Positions 36,667 through 44,579 of a stretch of DNA of 64,000 nucleotides are shown piece by piece. The stretch is from Paenibacillus sp. RC67 (GTDB lineage Bacteria > Bacillota > Bacilli > Paenibacillales > NBRC-103111). Each line of letters starts with the position of its first letter. Position 1 is the stretch's first letter. The notes under the pieces were generated by a model. That model was not told the origin of the DNA. It ran no database searches and saw nothing but the letters and a program-made list of their open reading frames with translations. The DNA is taken from the NCBI RefSeq assembly GCF_030020805.1, contig NZ_CP125098.1:3247501-3311500 (forward strand). Direction: 5' to 3'. The translations under genes were made by a program, and so were the position numbers.

Positions 36667-37629
36667 ATGAACATATTAGTTACTGGCGGAGCCGGATTTA
36701 TCGGATCACATCTTGTGGAGAGCTTGCTGAAGCTGGGCCATCATGTATGGACATTAGATGACTTATCAACAGGGCGTCTCGATTATTTAGAGGGCATCAT
36801 CAAAAATCCAAGACATAAATTTGTTCAGGGCTCTGTTACAGATAAAAAGCTGTTGAAAAAGCTGATTGCAAAGGTAGATCTTGTCTATCATCTTGCAGCA
36901 GTTCTAGGTGTAAAGAATACGGTAGAAGATCCGTTAAAGGTCATTGAAGGCAATATTGACGGAACTCGAAATGTGCTTGAGCTTGCATATCTGTACAAGT
37001 CGAAGGTAGTGTTTAGTTCGACTTCCGAAATATACGGAAAAAATGAGCTGCTGCCTTTTCATGAAACCTCGGATCGGGTCTATGGGTCTACGGAGATTCA
37101 TCGATGGTGTTATGCGACAGCGAAGTCCCTCGACGAGCATATGTGTTTTGCCTACGCGGCCAAAGGGCTGCCTGTTACCGTCTTGCGCTATTTCAATGCT
37201 TACGGCCCGAGACAGATTAACTCGCAATATGGGGGTGTCGTAGCCCGATTCATTCGTGCCGCATTAATGGAAGAACCGTTGGAAGTTCACGGGAATGGCA
37301 GACAGACAAGATGTTTTACTTACGTTGGAGATACGGTAAGCGGGTCTATTCAAGCATTGAAGAAAGAGGCAAACGGGATAGCCATTAATATTGGCTCCAA
37401 TCAACCGATCGCTATACGCGAGCTTGCTAAGCTCGTTGTGGATTTGACAAAGTCCAAATCGCAGTTGGTATTAAAGACATATGAGGAAGCTTATGGAGTT
37501 GGTTATGAAGATATGAAATCGAGAGTTCCAGATTTATCGAGAGCCAGAAGCATTCTTGGATATAGACCGACTGTACGGCTTGAAGAAGGTTTGCTACAGA
37601 CTATTGAATGGTATAAGCAGCATCGCTGA
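36667..37629 (+). CDS. NAD-dependent nucleotide-sugar epimerase/dehydratase (extended SDR)
   Basis: A 320-residue extended short-chain dehydrogenase. NAD binds TGGAGFIGSHLVESLL, and the catalytic pair is Tyr149/Lys153 in WCYATAKSLDEH. FSSTSEIYGK and RYFNAYGPRQ are also typical. It resembles UDP-glucuronate decarboxylase and UDP-GlcNAc 4-epimerase types. It lies 27 bases after the dehydrogenase, so the two probably act in one pathway, for example decarboxylation or epimerisation of the uronic acid. Confidence 0.9.
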   Translation: MNILVTGGAGFIGSHLVESLLKLGHHVWTLDDLSTGRLDYLEGIIKNPRHKFVQGSVTDKKLLKKLIAKVDLVYHLAAVLGVKNTVEDPLKVIEGNIDGTRNVLELAYLYKSKVVFSSTSEIYGKNELLPFHETSDRVYGSTEIHRWCYATAKSLDEHMCFAYAAKGLPVTVLRYFNAYGPRQINSQYGGVVARFIRAALMEEPLEVHGNGRQTRCFTYVGDTVSGSIQALKKEANGIAINIGSNQPIAIRELAKLVVDLTKSKSQLVLKTYEEAYGVGYEDMKSRVPDLSRARSILGYRPTVRLEEGLLQTIEWYKQHR

Positions 37630-37670
37630 CGATTAGAAGGGAGCCGTTTAACCATCTGGGAGTGTGTTCC

Positions 37671-38870
37671 ATGAAAATATTAATTGTTTCGTACTGGACA
37701 GTTCCTAATTCCGGAGGAGTATCTACGTATGTGCTGGCATTAAAGGAAGGACTGGAGATACATGGTCATGAAGTCGATGTGTTTGCACACGATAAGAATG
37801 CCACACATTATTATTTGATGAATTCGAATCGAGTTGTAGAAAAGGCTGCAATCTATCAAATGGTGAAGGAACGCTCCTCATTAAAGAAGAAGGTTGATGC
37901 AGCAGTTGATCCTTGGATCAGCCACATGGAAGAGGAAATCGATTGCTTGCAGGAAGCACTAACCTATTTTGGATTAGATGGTTATGATTTGATCCACACG
38001 CAAGATATTATTTCAACACTCGCGGTATTTAGATCCAAACCGCTCAATATGCCTTTAATAACAACCATTCATGGGAATCTATCATATGAGTGGTATATCC
38101 AGGGAATCATTAAGCCGGGCACCACAGCTTGGCATTGGGCAATTTCTCTTGATAATTACGGAAGCCGGCTAAGCGATGTGACAATCGTACCCTCGCATTG
38201 GTTAAAATCCGTCTATGTTAACAACTTTCGTGTCACTAGTGAGCAGTTTCGCGTTATCCCTTATGGAATAAAGCACAACCCTATTGAAAGACAGGTCCGT
38301 TCCATGGATAAGACGATATTATTATGTCCAGCCCGCTTCGACCCTGTAAAGGGGCATTATATATTACTTCAAGCATTATCTAAGCTTTTGCTTAAAAGAA
38401 GGGATTGGATGTGCTGGTTAGCCGGAGAGGGCGCCTTGAAGGATGATTTGCAGCGGCAGATAGAAACGCTAGGATTAAAGAACCATGTTTTTTTTATTGG
38501 ACATCGCAATGATATGCCGACCATTTTTGGGAGGAGTGATATCGTAGTTATACCGAGTCTTCATGATAATTTACCGTATTCAATCATTGAAGCCCAGCTA
38601 GCAGGAAAACCGGTTGTTGCTTCCAATGCGGGAGGAATACCTGAAATGATCGAGCATGGGCGTACAGGTCTTCTGTTCCCAGTAGGGCAAGCCAGTGAAA
38701 TGTGCGATCAGCTAGATACATTGCTTTCCAACGTAAGTTCTCAATTATCTATTGGTCATAACGCTCAACATTGGGGGCAAACACATTGGAATCTAAACAG
38801 GATGATCAAACATGTAATCCATGAGTATAACTCGGTTAGCAGTCTGAAGGGAGCAGGAGGGGGAAAATGA
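37671..38870 (+). CDS. GT4-family glycosyltransferase
   Basis: A 399-residue glycosyltransferase. ATG 37671 follows TGGGAG at about eight bases; GTG 37662 in the same frame is the alternative. GGVSTYVLALKEGLE and the E-x7-E region (IPSLHDNLPYSIIEAQLAG) mark GT4. It is a close paralogue of the genes at 33793 and 38867. The stop overlaps the next gene by ATGA. Probably elongates the same glycan as its neighbours. Confidence 0.92.
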   Translation: MKILIVSYWTVPNSGGVSTYVLALKEGLEIHGHEVDVFAHDKNATHYYLMNSNRVVEKAAIYQMVKERSSLKKKVDAAVDPWISHMEEEIDCLQEALTYFGLDGYDLIHTQDIISTLAVFRSKPLNMPLITTIHGNLSYEWYIQGIIKPGTTAWHWAISLDNYGSRLSDVTIVPSHWLKSVYVNNFRVTSEQFRVIPYGIKHNPIERQVRSMDKTILLCPARFDPVKGHYILLQALSKLLLKRRDWMCWLAGEGALKDDLQRQIETLGLKNHVFFIGHRNDMPTIFGRSDIVVIPSLHDNLPYSIIEAQLAGKPVVASNAGGIPEMIEHGRTGLLFPVGQASEMCDQLDTLLSNVSSQLSIGHNAQHWGQTHWNLNRMIKHVIHEYNSVSSLKGAGGGK

Positions 38871-40225
38871 AGATCTTACTAGCCACTTATTGGCTTCTAC
38901 CGCATGTTGGAGGGGTATGGACTTATATGCGGCAGTTACAAGCTAAGCTGCAGCTGTTAGGACACGAAGTCGATATCCTTGCGCGTCATCCGGATGAGTT
39001 GGGCTATTATTTGTTGGATACAGATCAGTATTTGCATCAGAGTACCCTAAAACCGATAGTTCAGCAGATTATTCGTCCCCTATATGAACAGCAGCTTCCT
39101 CATGTCGATCCCTGGATCATCGATCAAGAGGTGGAAAAATGCTGTTATGCTCTTGCAGCACAGTATTTCGGATTGAGCTCTTATGACTTAGTGCATGCTC
39201 AAGACGTGATTTCCGCTAGAGCGTTGTGGCAGATTAAGCCGGCTGCTTTACCCATGGCAGCAACTATTCATGGCTCGCTTGCAGCGGATTACTTGGTATT
39301 CCTGAATGTTACGCAGCCTCCTGATACGGTGATCTGGCGTTATGCTTGCGCAAGGGAACACTTCGGGGTGATGTCCAGTCATAAGTCGATAGTCCCTTCT
39401 AACTGGTTGAAGACGATTCAAGTTAATCAATATCAGGTCCAAAGTGAGCATGTAGCTGTTATTCCCTACGGTATGGATATCGATCCTTTTATTCTTCAAA
39501 CTCAAGGCAATACAGAGATCGTAAAACCTGCAGACGTGTCTCTAATCATCTGCCCTGCACGTTTGGATAAAGTAAAGGGGCATACGGTATTGCTGGAAGC
39601 ATTAGCTAAGTTAATAAGAGTAAAGACAGATTGGGTATGCTGGCTTGTAGGTGACGGTTATTTAAGAGATGAGCTGGAACAAAAGACTCAGCAGTTGGGC
39701 CTCGAGAATAACGTGCGGTTTCTTGGTAATCGAAGAGATGTTCCAGCCCTGCTTACCCAAGCGGATATTTTCGTTCTGCCAAGCACGAATGATAATCAAC
39801 CCTTCTCTATCATGGAGGCACAAATCGCTGCGAAGCCTGTCATTGTTTCTGATGCGGGTGGAATTCCGGAAATGGTGGATCACGAATCTACCGGCCTCGT
39901 CTTTCCTTCCGGCAGCAGTGAAATGCTGTACCTGCAATTATACCGAGTATTAGCAGATGCGCCTCTAAGATCAATGCTTGCAGCGAATGCTCAACAATGG
40001 GGCAGGGAGCATTGGTCGTTAAATACGATGGTGGCACGCACGGAAGAGGTATATCACCTGGTACGAAATGCTGTTAATAACCCCCAAAATATCTGTGCCT
40101 CAATCGTCAATTATCAGGCTGGTGTTGAACAGGCTTCACGATCTATGCAGCAATCTTTTGCATTTCACATCCCTTCTGGATACTCCGGTGTAGATACGGA
40201 TTTAATTAATTGGTTAAAGCTCTAA
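38867..40225 (+). CDS. GT4-family glycosyltransferase with C-terminal extension
   Basis: A 452-residue glycosyltransferase. MKILLATYWLLPHVGGVWTY and VLPSTNDNQPFSIMEAQIAA identify GT4. The last roughly 50 residues beyond the family's usual end have no recognised motif. It overlaps the upstream paralogue by four bases. The next gene encodes an Asp-box protein 42 bases downstream, possibly on the same transcript. Confidence 0.92.
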   Translation: MKILLATYWLLPHVGGVWTYMRQLQAKLQLLGHEVDILARHPDELGYYLLDTDQYLHQSTLKPIVQQIIRPLYEQQLPHVDPWIIDQEVEKCCYALAAQYFGLSSYDLVHAQDVISARALWQIKPAALPMAATIHGSLAADYLVFLNVTQPPDTVIWRYACAREHFGVMSSHKSIVPSNWLKTIQVNQYQVQSEHVAVIPYGMDIDPFILQTQGNTEIVKPADVSLIICPARLDKVKGHTVLLEALAKLIRVKTDWVCWLVGDGYLRDELEQKTQQLGLENNVRFLGNRRDVPALLTQADIFVLPSTNDNQPFSIMEAQIAAKPVIVSDAGGIPEMVDHESTGLVFPSGSSEMLYLQLYRVLADAPLRSMLAANAQQWGREHWSLNTMVARTEEVYHLVRNAVNNPQNICASIVNYQAGVEQASRSMQQSFAFHIPSGYSGVDTDLINWLKL

Positions 40226-40267
40226 AGATATAAGAACACATGATTCGAGAACGGAGGGTAGTGACGA

Positions 40268-41515
40268 ATGGCTAATATTCCGGTTACATCCGGTACCAGC
40301 TCTCAGCAGGAACCATCTATATCGGTAAATACACTGGATAATTTAACGGTCATTGTGACATCCAACGACACCAGCTTTGGGAATGATAGAACGAGTACTT
40401 ACCTCTCAACGGATGGCGGACTAACTTACCCCACCAAACTAACTTTTCCTCTACCTACTGGTTTTAACGCTTCAGGGGATGGGGTGGGAGCTTATGGTTA
40501 TCGCAGTCGGTTTTCGATTGGCTGCACGGCTCTGAATGTAGGTTCTTCGGGTGTTAGCGATTCTTCCATTGTGGTGTATAACTCAACCAATAATGGGGCT
40601 TCTTTCTCTGGGCCAGTTATCGTCAATGAGGGGTTCGGAACTCAGGTGTACAACGACAAACCGTATATCGCCATCGATAGCTCTAATGGAAGCCCTTTTC
40701 TTGGCTTTACTTATGTTGCTTTTACCCGTTACTATAATAATTTTGCCAGCTCAGAAACCTTATTTCAACGATCACTGGATCAAGGCCAAACCTGGTCTAC
40801 GCCCATACTCCTATCCAATCAAGTGCAGGGAATAGCCGTTTTTGGATCCACCATTTCGATAGGAGCATTAGGTGAGGTTTATGTTGGCTGGATGCAATAT
40901 AGTCCCGGAACCCCACAGTTTCTTATACGTCGATCGGATGACGGAGGAGTTACATTTGGTCCTATAGCTACTGTTTCTACAGTAAGTTTAGTTCCAAGCC
41001 CTCTACCGGTTCCTGGCTTTGGATTCCGTACACTTACAAGCGCGTATCTCGCTACGGATATTTCTCCAAATCTGGGAGAAGGGATCGTCTACGCGGCGTG
41101 GCAGGATAATCGCACGGGGTCCGCTCATATTTTCCTATCCCGTTCTACGGACAAAGGCACCACATGGAGTGTACCCATTCAAGTAGACGACAGCCCTGCA
41201 GGCACACAAAACTTCTTTCCGGGCATAGCGGTTTCACGTCTAACGGGCAGATTAGATATTATTTATTATACCAATAGAGTCACAACCACCCTGCTGGATG
41301 TGTTTCTTGCTGAATCCGATAATGCGGGCTCATCTTTCCTTGCCAGCAGACGCCTTTCGGACAATTCCTTCGATCCCAATGCCGATCCTACCTTTGGCGA
41401 ACCGTGTACAACCATCGGAGATTACATTGAAGTGGCATTTATCGATTCGGATGTACCGCTTGCCGTATGGACAGGGATTATTGGCGGCATTCAGAACATC
41501 ATCCAGGGTAGCTAG
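40268..41515 (+). CDS. Asp-box (BNR) beta-propeller protein without signal peptide
   Basis: A 415-residue protein with six Asp-box motifs of type S-x-D-x-G-x-T-[WFY], including STDGGLTYP, STNNGASFSG, SLDQGQTWST, SDDGGVTFGP and STDKGTTWSV. This fits a six-bladed sialidase-like propeller. The catalytic sialidase Arg triad and Tyr/Glu pair are not evident, so I call it binding or structural. No signal peptide: the N-terminus is MANIPVTSGTSSQQEPSISV. It is tail-to-tail with a close paralogue on the other strand. The ribosome site is ACGGAGGG. Confidence 0.85.
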   Translation: MANIPVTSGTSSQQEPSISVNTLDNLTVIVTSNDTSFGNDRTSTYLSTDGGLTYPTKLTFPLPTGFNASGDGVGAYGYRSRFSIGCTALNVGSSGVSDSSIVVYNSTNNGASFSGPVIVNEGFGTQVYNDKPYIAIDSSNGSPFLGFTYVAFTRYYNNFASSETLFQRSLDQGQTWSTPILLSNQVQGIAVFGSTISIGALGEVYVGWMQYSPGTPQFLIRRSDDGGVTFGPIATVSTVSLVPSPLPVPGFGFRTLTSAYLATDISPNLGEGIVYAAWQDNRTGSAHIFLSRSTDKGTTWSVPIQVDDSPAGTQNFFPGIAVSRLTGRLDIIYYTNRVTTTLLDVFLAESDNAGSSFLASRRLSDNSFDPNADPTFGEPCTTIGDYIEVAFIDSDVPLAVWTGIIGGIQNIIQGS

Positions 41516-41518
41516 CAG

Positions 41519-42763
41519 CTAAATGTTTTGAATAATATTTTGGACATTGTTAATCATTCCGGTCCAAACTGTAGTAGGTCTATCCGGATAGGAGAAGGCA
41601 ACATCAATATAGTCACCTAATGATGTGCATGGCTCTCCGTAGCTTGGATCTGCATTAGGGTCAAATGATGTATCGGAAAGACGCGTATTGACAGCAAAAG
41701 TAGCACCGGCATCACCAGAAGTAGTTCCAAATACATCGAGCATACTGGAGTCGACGCGGTTCGTGTAGTAGACAATCTGGATGAGGCCTGTTATTCGAGA
41801 TACCGCAATATTCGGATAAAAGTTTTGGGTTCCAACTGGACTGTCATCTACTTGAATTGGCGCCGACCAAGTATTGCCTTGATCTAATGACCTGGACAGA
41901 TAGATATGAGAAGATCCTGTTCGGTAGTCCTGCCATACGGCGTAGACGATTCCTTGACCTAGATTGGGCGAAATATCTACGGCTAGAAAGGCGCTGGTCA
42001 GCACTCTAAAACCAAATCCGGTCACAGGGAGCGGGCTGGGAACAAGAGATATATTGGATACAGCTACTATCGGATTGAAAGTAGCACCACCGTCATCGGA
42101 GCGGCGAATGAGGAATTGCGGATTGCCAGGGCTGTACTGTGCCCAAGCGACATACACTTGACCTGTCGGACCTATGGCCACATTCGTTCCGAATACTGCT
42201 GTGCCGACCATTTGATTGGATAGCAGCATCGGAGTCGACCAAGTCTGTCCCAGATCTAAGGATTGTTGGTAGAACGTTCCGGAGGTGGCGAAGTTATCGT
42301 AATAGCGTGTAAACCCGACGTGAGCAAACCCGAGATAAGGACTGCCATTGGAATTATCGATTTGAAGCCAAGGTTTGTCATTATAGATTTGGTCGCCAAA
42401 GCCTTCGCAGGTTATTACAGGTCCAGTGAAGGTAACTCCATTATCCATAGAGGTATAAACGGAAATGGAAGAATCCATAACTGGGTTTAAATTCAATTGG
42501 GTGCACGTTATCATGAACGTATTGCGATATCCGTAAGCTCCAATGGCATTCCCTTGCGTAGTAAATCCGGTTGGCAGAGGAAGCGTTAGAGTAGAAGGAT
42601 AGGTAAAACCTCCGTCTTGAGAAACATATACATTGATCCTGGATGTACCAGTAGCTATGCTGCTGGAAGTAACGATGACAGTCAAGTTGTTCAATGTATT
42701 TACCGTAATGGAAGGCTCCTGCTGAGATAACGTTCCCATTGTAACCGGTATATTGGTCATGTG
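41519..42763 (-). CDS. Asp-box (BNR) beta-propeller protein without signal peptide
   Basis: A 414-residue paralogue of the gene at 40268. ATG 42763 is chosen over the longer frame because GAAAGGGGTG lies upstream and the start aligns with its sister (MTNIPVTMGTLSQQEPSITV). Six Asp-boxes are present, including SQDGGFTYP, SMDNGVTFTG, SLDLGQTWST, SDDGGATFNP and SLDQGNTWSA. No signal peptide and no catalytic sialidase pattern. It follows a strong hairpin. Probably a surface or spore-coat component. Confidence 0.85.
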   Translation of the reverse strand, partial: HMTNIPVTMGTLSQQEPSITVNTLNNLTVIVTSSSIATGTSRINVYVSQDGGFTYPSTLTLPLPTGFTTQGNAIGAYGYRNTFMITCTQLNLNPVMDSSISVYTSMDNGVTFTGPVITCEGFGDQIYNDKPWLQIDNSNGSPYLGFAHVGFTRYYDNFATSGTFYQQSLDLGQTWSTPMLLSNQMVGTAVFGTNVAIGPTGQVYVAWAQYSPGNPQFLIRRSDDGGATFNPIVAVSNISLVPSPLPVTGFGFRVLTSAFLAVDISPNLGQGIVYAVWQDYRTGSSHIYLSRSLDQGNTWSAPIQVDDSPVGTQNFYPNIAVSRITGLIQIVYYTNRVDSSMLDVFGTTSGDAGATFAVNTRLSDTSFDPNADPSYGEPCTSLGDYIDVAFSYPDRPTTVWTGMINNVQNIIQNI

Positions 42764-42798
42764 GACACCCCTTTCGAGATTTGATAAGGAAACACCGC

Positions 42799-42844
42799 GA
42801 AAACAACTCAACTCCTGAGTTTACACAGGAATCAAGTTGTTTTC
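42799..42844. terminator. Large stem-loop between an Asp-box gene and a 150-residue-family gene
   Basis: GAAAACAACT pairs with AGTTGTTTTC, with an inner TCCTG/CAGGA stem. It lies between the stop of the upstream minus-strand gene (42853) and the Asp-box start (42763). A terminator or a processing/stability element are both possible; no T-run follows on the minus strand. Confidence 0.55.
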
Positions 42845-42852
42845 TGCTGTGC

Positions 42853-43305
42853 TTATCCTAATACTTGACCGGTCAAGTTAACTGGACCTGAGATGGCTAC
42901 ATTGCCAAGACCAAAATAGGAAACTGTCAAATAATAAGGTACTGCAACACCGATTGTTGTCGGGTCTGGTATTTGAGTATGAATGAAGGAGGTATTGAAA
43001 GTAGTTTGGGTAATAAAGCCCATATTGCCAGGAAATAATTCAGAGTCTGTTATTTGAAACAATATGGGATTCGATGAACTGAACCCGTTTTGGCGAATTC
43101 GAAAGGTCAGTTGGGGTGTGACAGCCTGATTCAATAGCTGTATGGACCAGCCTATATTCCCCCAGAATGTAAGCTGATTCGTTGTACTGGTTGCAGTGAG
43201 CCATATAGAGGTCAAATTTATTTCTACTCCTTGCGTTAAGCTAAGCGGCAGAGAGCCTGTGCCAGCCGGCACCTCCTGTGTAGCATATTGTAATATCGAG
43301 GGCAT
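42853..43305 (-). CDS. ~150-residue beta-rich protein, paralogue 1 of 3
   Basis: A 150-residue protein of unknown family. It shares with the two upstream paralogues the pattern P-G-GSLPLSL near the N-terminus, a middle FRIRQNGFSSSNPILFQ-DSELFP segment and the end GPVNLTGQVLG. It has no signal peptide and no Cys, and its alternating polar/hydrophobic pattern suggests a compact beta sandwich. ATG 43305 is chosen because GTGAGG lies about ten bases upstream; a longer start exists at 43326. Likely part of a surface layer with the neighbouring DUF11 and Asp-box proteins. Confidence 0.72.
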   Translation of the reverse strand: MPSILQYATQEVPAGTGSLPLSLTQGVEINLTSIWLTATSTTNQLTFWGNIGWSIQLLNQAVTPQLTFRIRQNGFSSSNPILFQITDSELFPGNMGFITQTTFNTSFIHTQIPDPTTIGVAVPYYLTVSYFGLGNVAISGPVNLTGQVLG

Positions 43306-43354
43306 TTGTTCATTCCTCACTTTCATGAATGTACACCGGAGAGTAGCTGCAAGT

Positions 43355-43807
43355 TTATCCTAGAATCATACCTGTCAGGTTGACAGGGCCAATAATGGAT
43401 ACAGCCCCGATGCCAATTTGTTGGACTGTCAAAAAGTATTGCTGATAGCTGCCGACTATAGAGGGGCTAGGATTTTCCGTATGATCGAACGAAGTATTAA
43501 AGTTGATCGGCATAATAAACTGTTGAAAATCAGGTAAATATTGAGAATCATTTGTTTGAAAAACGATAGGAGCATTAGTTCCAGATCCGCCAATACGGAT
43601 ACGGAATATGAGATCTGGAATAATCGTCTGATTTAATAGTTGTACCTCCCAACCCACTGTTGCTGACAACAAGATATCTACATTTAAGCTTGAAATATTA
43701 AGGAAAATGGAAGTTAACGCCAACTCGGTTCCGGTGGTTAAGTTCAGAGGGAGCGATCCCGTACCAATTGCAATTTCTTCATAATCAAAATCAAGGATAT
43801 TGAGCAT
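43355..43807 (-). CDS. ~150-residue beta-rich protein, paralogue 2 of 3
   Basis: A 150-residue protein starting MLNILDFDYEEIAIGTGSLP. The middle FRIRIGGSGTNAPIVFQTND and end GPVNLTGMILG align with both neighbours, and it is closest to paralogue 3. No signal peptide. The function is not known. The spacing between the three genes is 50 to 60 bases each, and all are on the minus strand. Confidence 0.75.
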   Translation of the reverse strand: MLNILDFDYEEIAIGTGSLPLNLTTGTELALTSIFLNISSLNVDILLSATVGWEVQLLNQTIIPDLIFRIRIGGSGTNAPIVFQTNDSQYLPDFQQFIMPINFNTSFDHTENPSPSIVGSYQQYFLTVQQIGIGAVSIIGPVNLTGMILG

Positions 43808-43845
43808 CTTCGAATGCAGCTCCTTTGTGTTAAATTATGGCGATA

Positions 43846-43865
43846 TTAACGGATATATTCGTTAA
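43846..43865. terminator. Short hairpin between paralogues
   Basis: TTAACG and CGTTAA flank GATATATT directly after the stop codon of the gene at 43867 (minus strand). Weak and AT-rich; could be a terminator or chance. Confidence 0.35.
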
Positions 43866-43866
43866 T

Positions 43867-44322
43867 CTAACCTAAAACAAATCCGGTCAAATTGACGGGA
43901 CCTACAATGGAAGCATTGCCAACTCCAATATTTTGTATGGTTAAAAAGTATTGCTGAGCGGTACCAATAACAGACATAGGTGGCAGCTCGGTATGGTCGA
44001 ATGCCGTTGTCATCCCGATAGTCATACTGATCGAGTTATTCCCAATGAGAAGCGCCGAGTCGGAAGTTTGGAATATGATAGGTGAGTTCGTTCCATATCC
44101 GCCACGGCGAACTCGAAATATCAATTCGGGTGCTATTGTCGTTGAGGTAATTTGCGCTTGCCAACCCACAGTGGAGTACATAAATATATATTGATTTGAG
44201 CCGTTGACACTAAGCCAAATTTCCGTTAATGGTAGTTCAGGTTGTCCTGCATTTACAGCTATGGGTAGTGATCCTCCGCCAATAGGAACCTCTTCAAATT
44301 CAAAATCAAGTATATTTAACAT
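43867..44322 (-). CDS. ~150-residue beta-rich protein, paralogue 3 of 3
   Basis: A 151-residue protein starting MLNILDFEFEEVPIGGGSLP with ATG 44322 behind AAGGAGATGG. It carries FRVRRGGYGTNSPIIFQTSD and ends GPVNLTGFVLG. It is the first of the three. The 257 bases upstream hold a terminator for the glycosyltransferase and a short open stretch (44387-44464, minus) that I do not call. No signal peptide; function unknown. Confidence 0.75.
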   Translation of the reverse strand: MLNILDFEFEEVPIGGGSLPIAVNAGQPELPLTEIWLSVNGSNQYIFMYSTVGWQAQITSTTIAPELIFRVRRGGYGTNSPIIFQTSDSALLIGNNSISMTIGMTTAFDHTELPPMSVIGTAQQYFLTIQNIGVGNASIVGPVNLTGFVLG

Positions 44323-44531
44323 GTATAATCCATCTCCTTTTAAATCTTTTTTCATTTTGTTAAATCAATAAATTGATGCACGGCATTTAAGCAAAGGCAA
44401 CTTGTCCAACCAGTAAGTCTACTGCTTCTTCTATAAACCATCTTGACTTAATTCCATCAAGCACTCCTTTTCTGTTGAAATCTGATTCTATATCACAATA
44501 TTCAAAGAAAGTTTAAAAGAAATGTACAAAG

Positions 44532-44565
44532 ACCCCAATGCAAATGAACATATTTGCACTGAGGT
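44532..44565 (-). terminator. Rho-independent terminator of the glycosyltransferase/epimerase transcript
   Basis: ACCTCAGTGCAAAT pairs with ATTTGCATTGGGGT (minus strand) around ATGTTC, followed by CTTTGT and T-rich sequence, 15 bases after the stop at 44580. Confidence 0.75.
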
Positions 44566-44579
44566 TCAATGGCAAGCTA

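Larger units (their letters stand above)
40268..42763. repeat. Inverted, tail-to-tail gene duplication of Asp-box proteins
   Basis: The coding segments 40268-41515 (+) and 41519-42763 (-) encode clearly paralogous proteins along their whole length, with near-identical stretches such as GIVYA-WQD-RTGS and SLDQG-TWS-PIQVDDSP. They form an inverted repeat of about 1.24 kb with three bases between the stop codons. Similarity at DNA level appears moderate, so the duplication is old or under diversification. Confidence 0.8.

Noticed and set aside
40268..41515. Active sialidase
   Set aside because: Asp-boxes are present but the Arg triad and catalytic Tyr/Glu pattern of sialidases are not visible; also no signal peptide.
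44387..44464. Short minus-strand frame (25 codons, GTG start) containing IKSRWFIEEAVDLLVGQVAF
   Set aside because: The ribosome site overlaps the start codon and the product is very short. The text looks protein-like but is not enough to call a gene.
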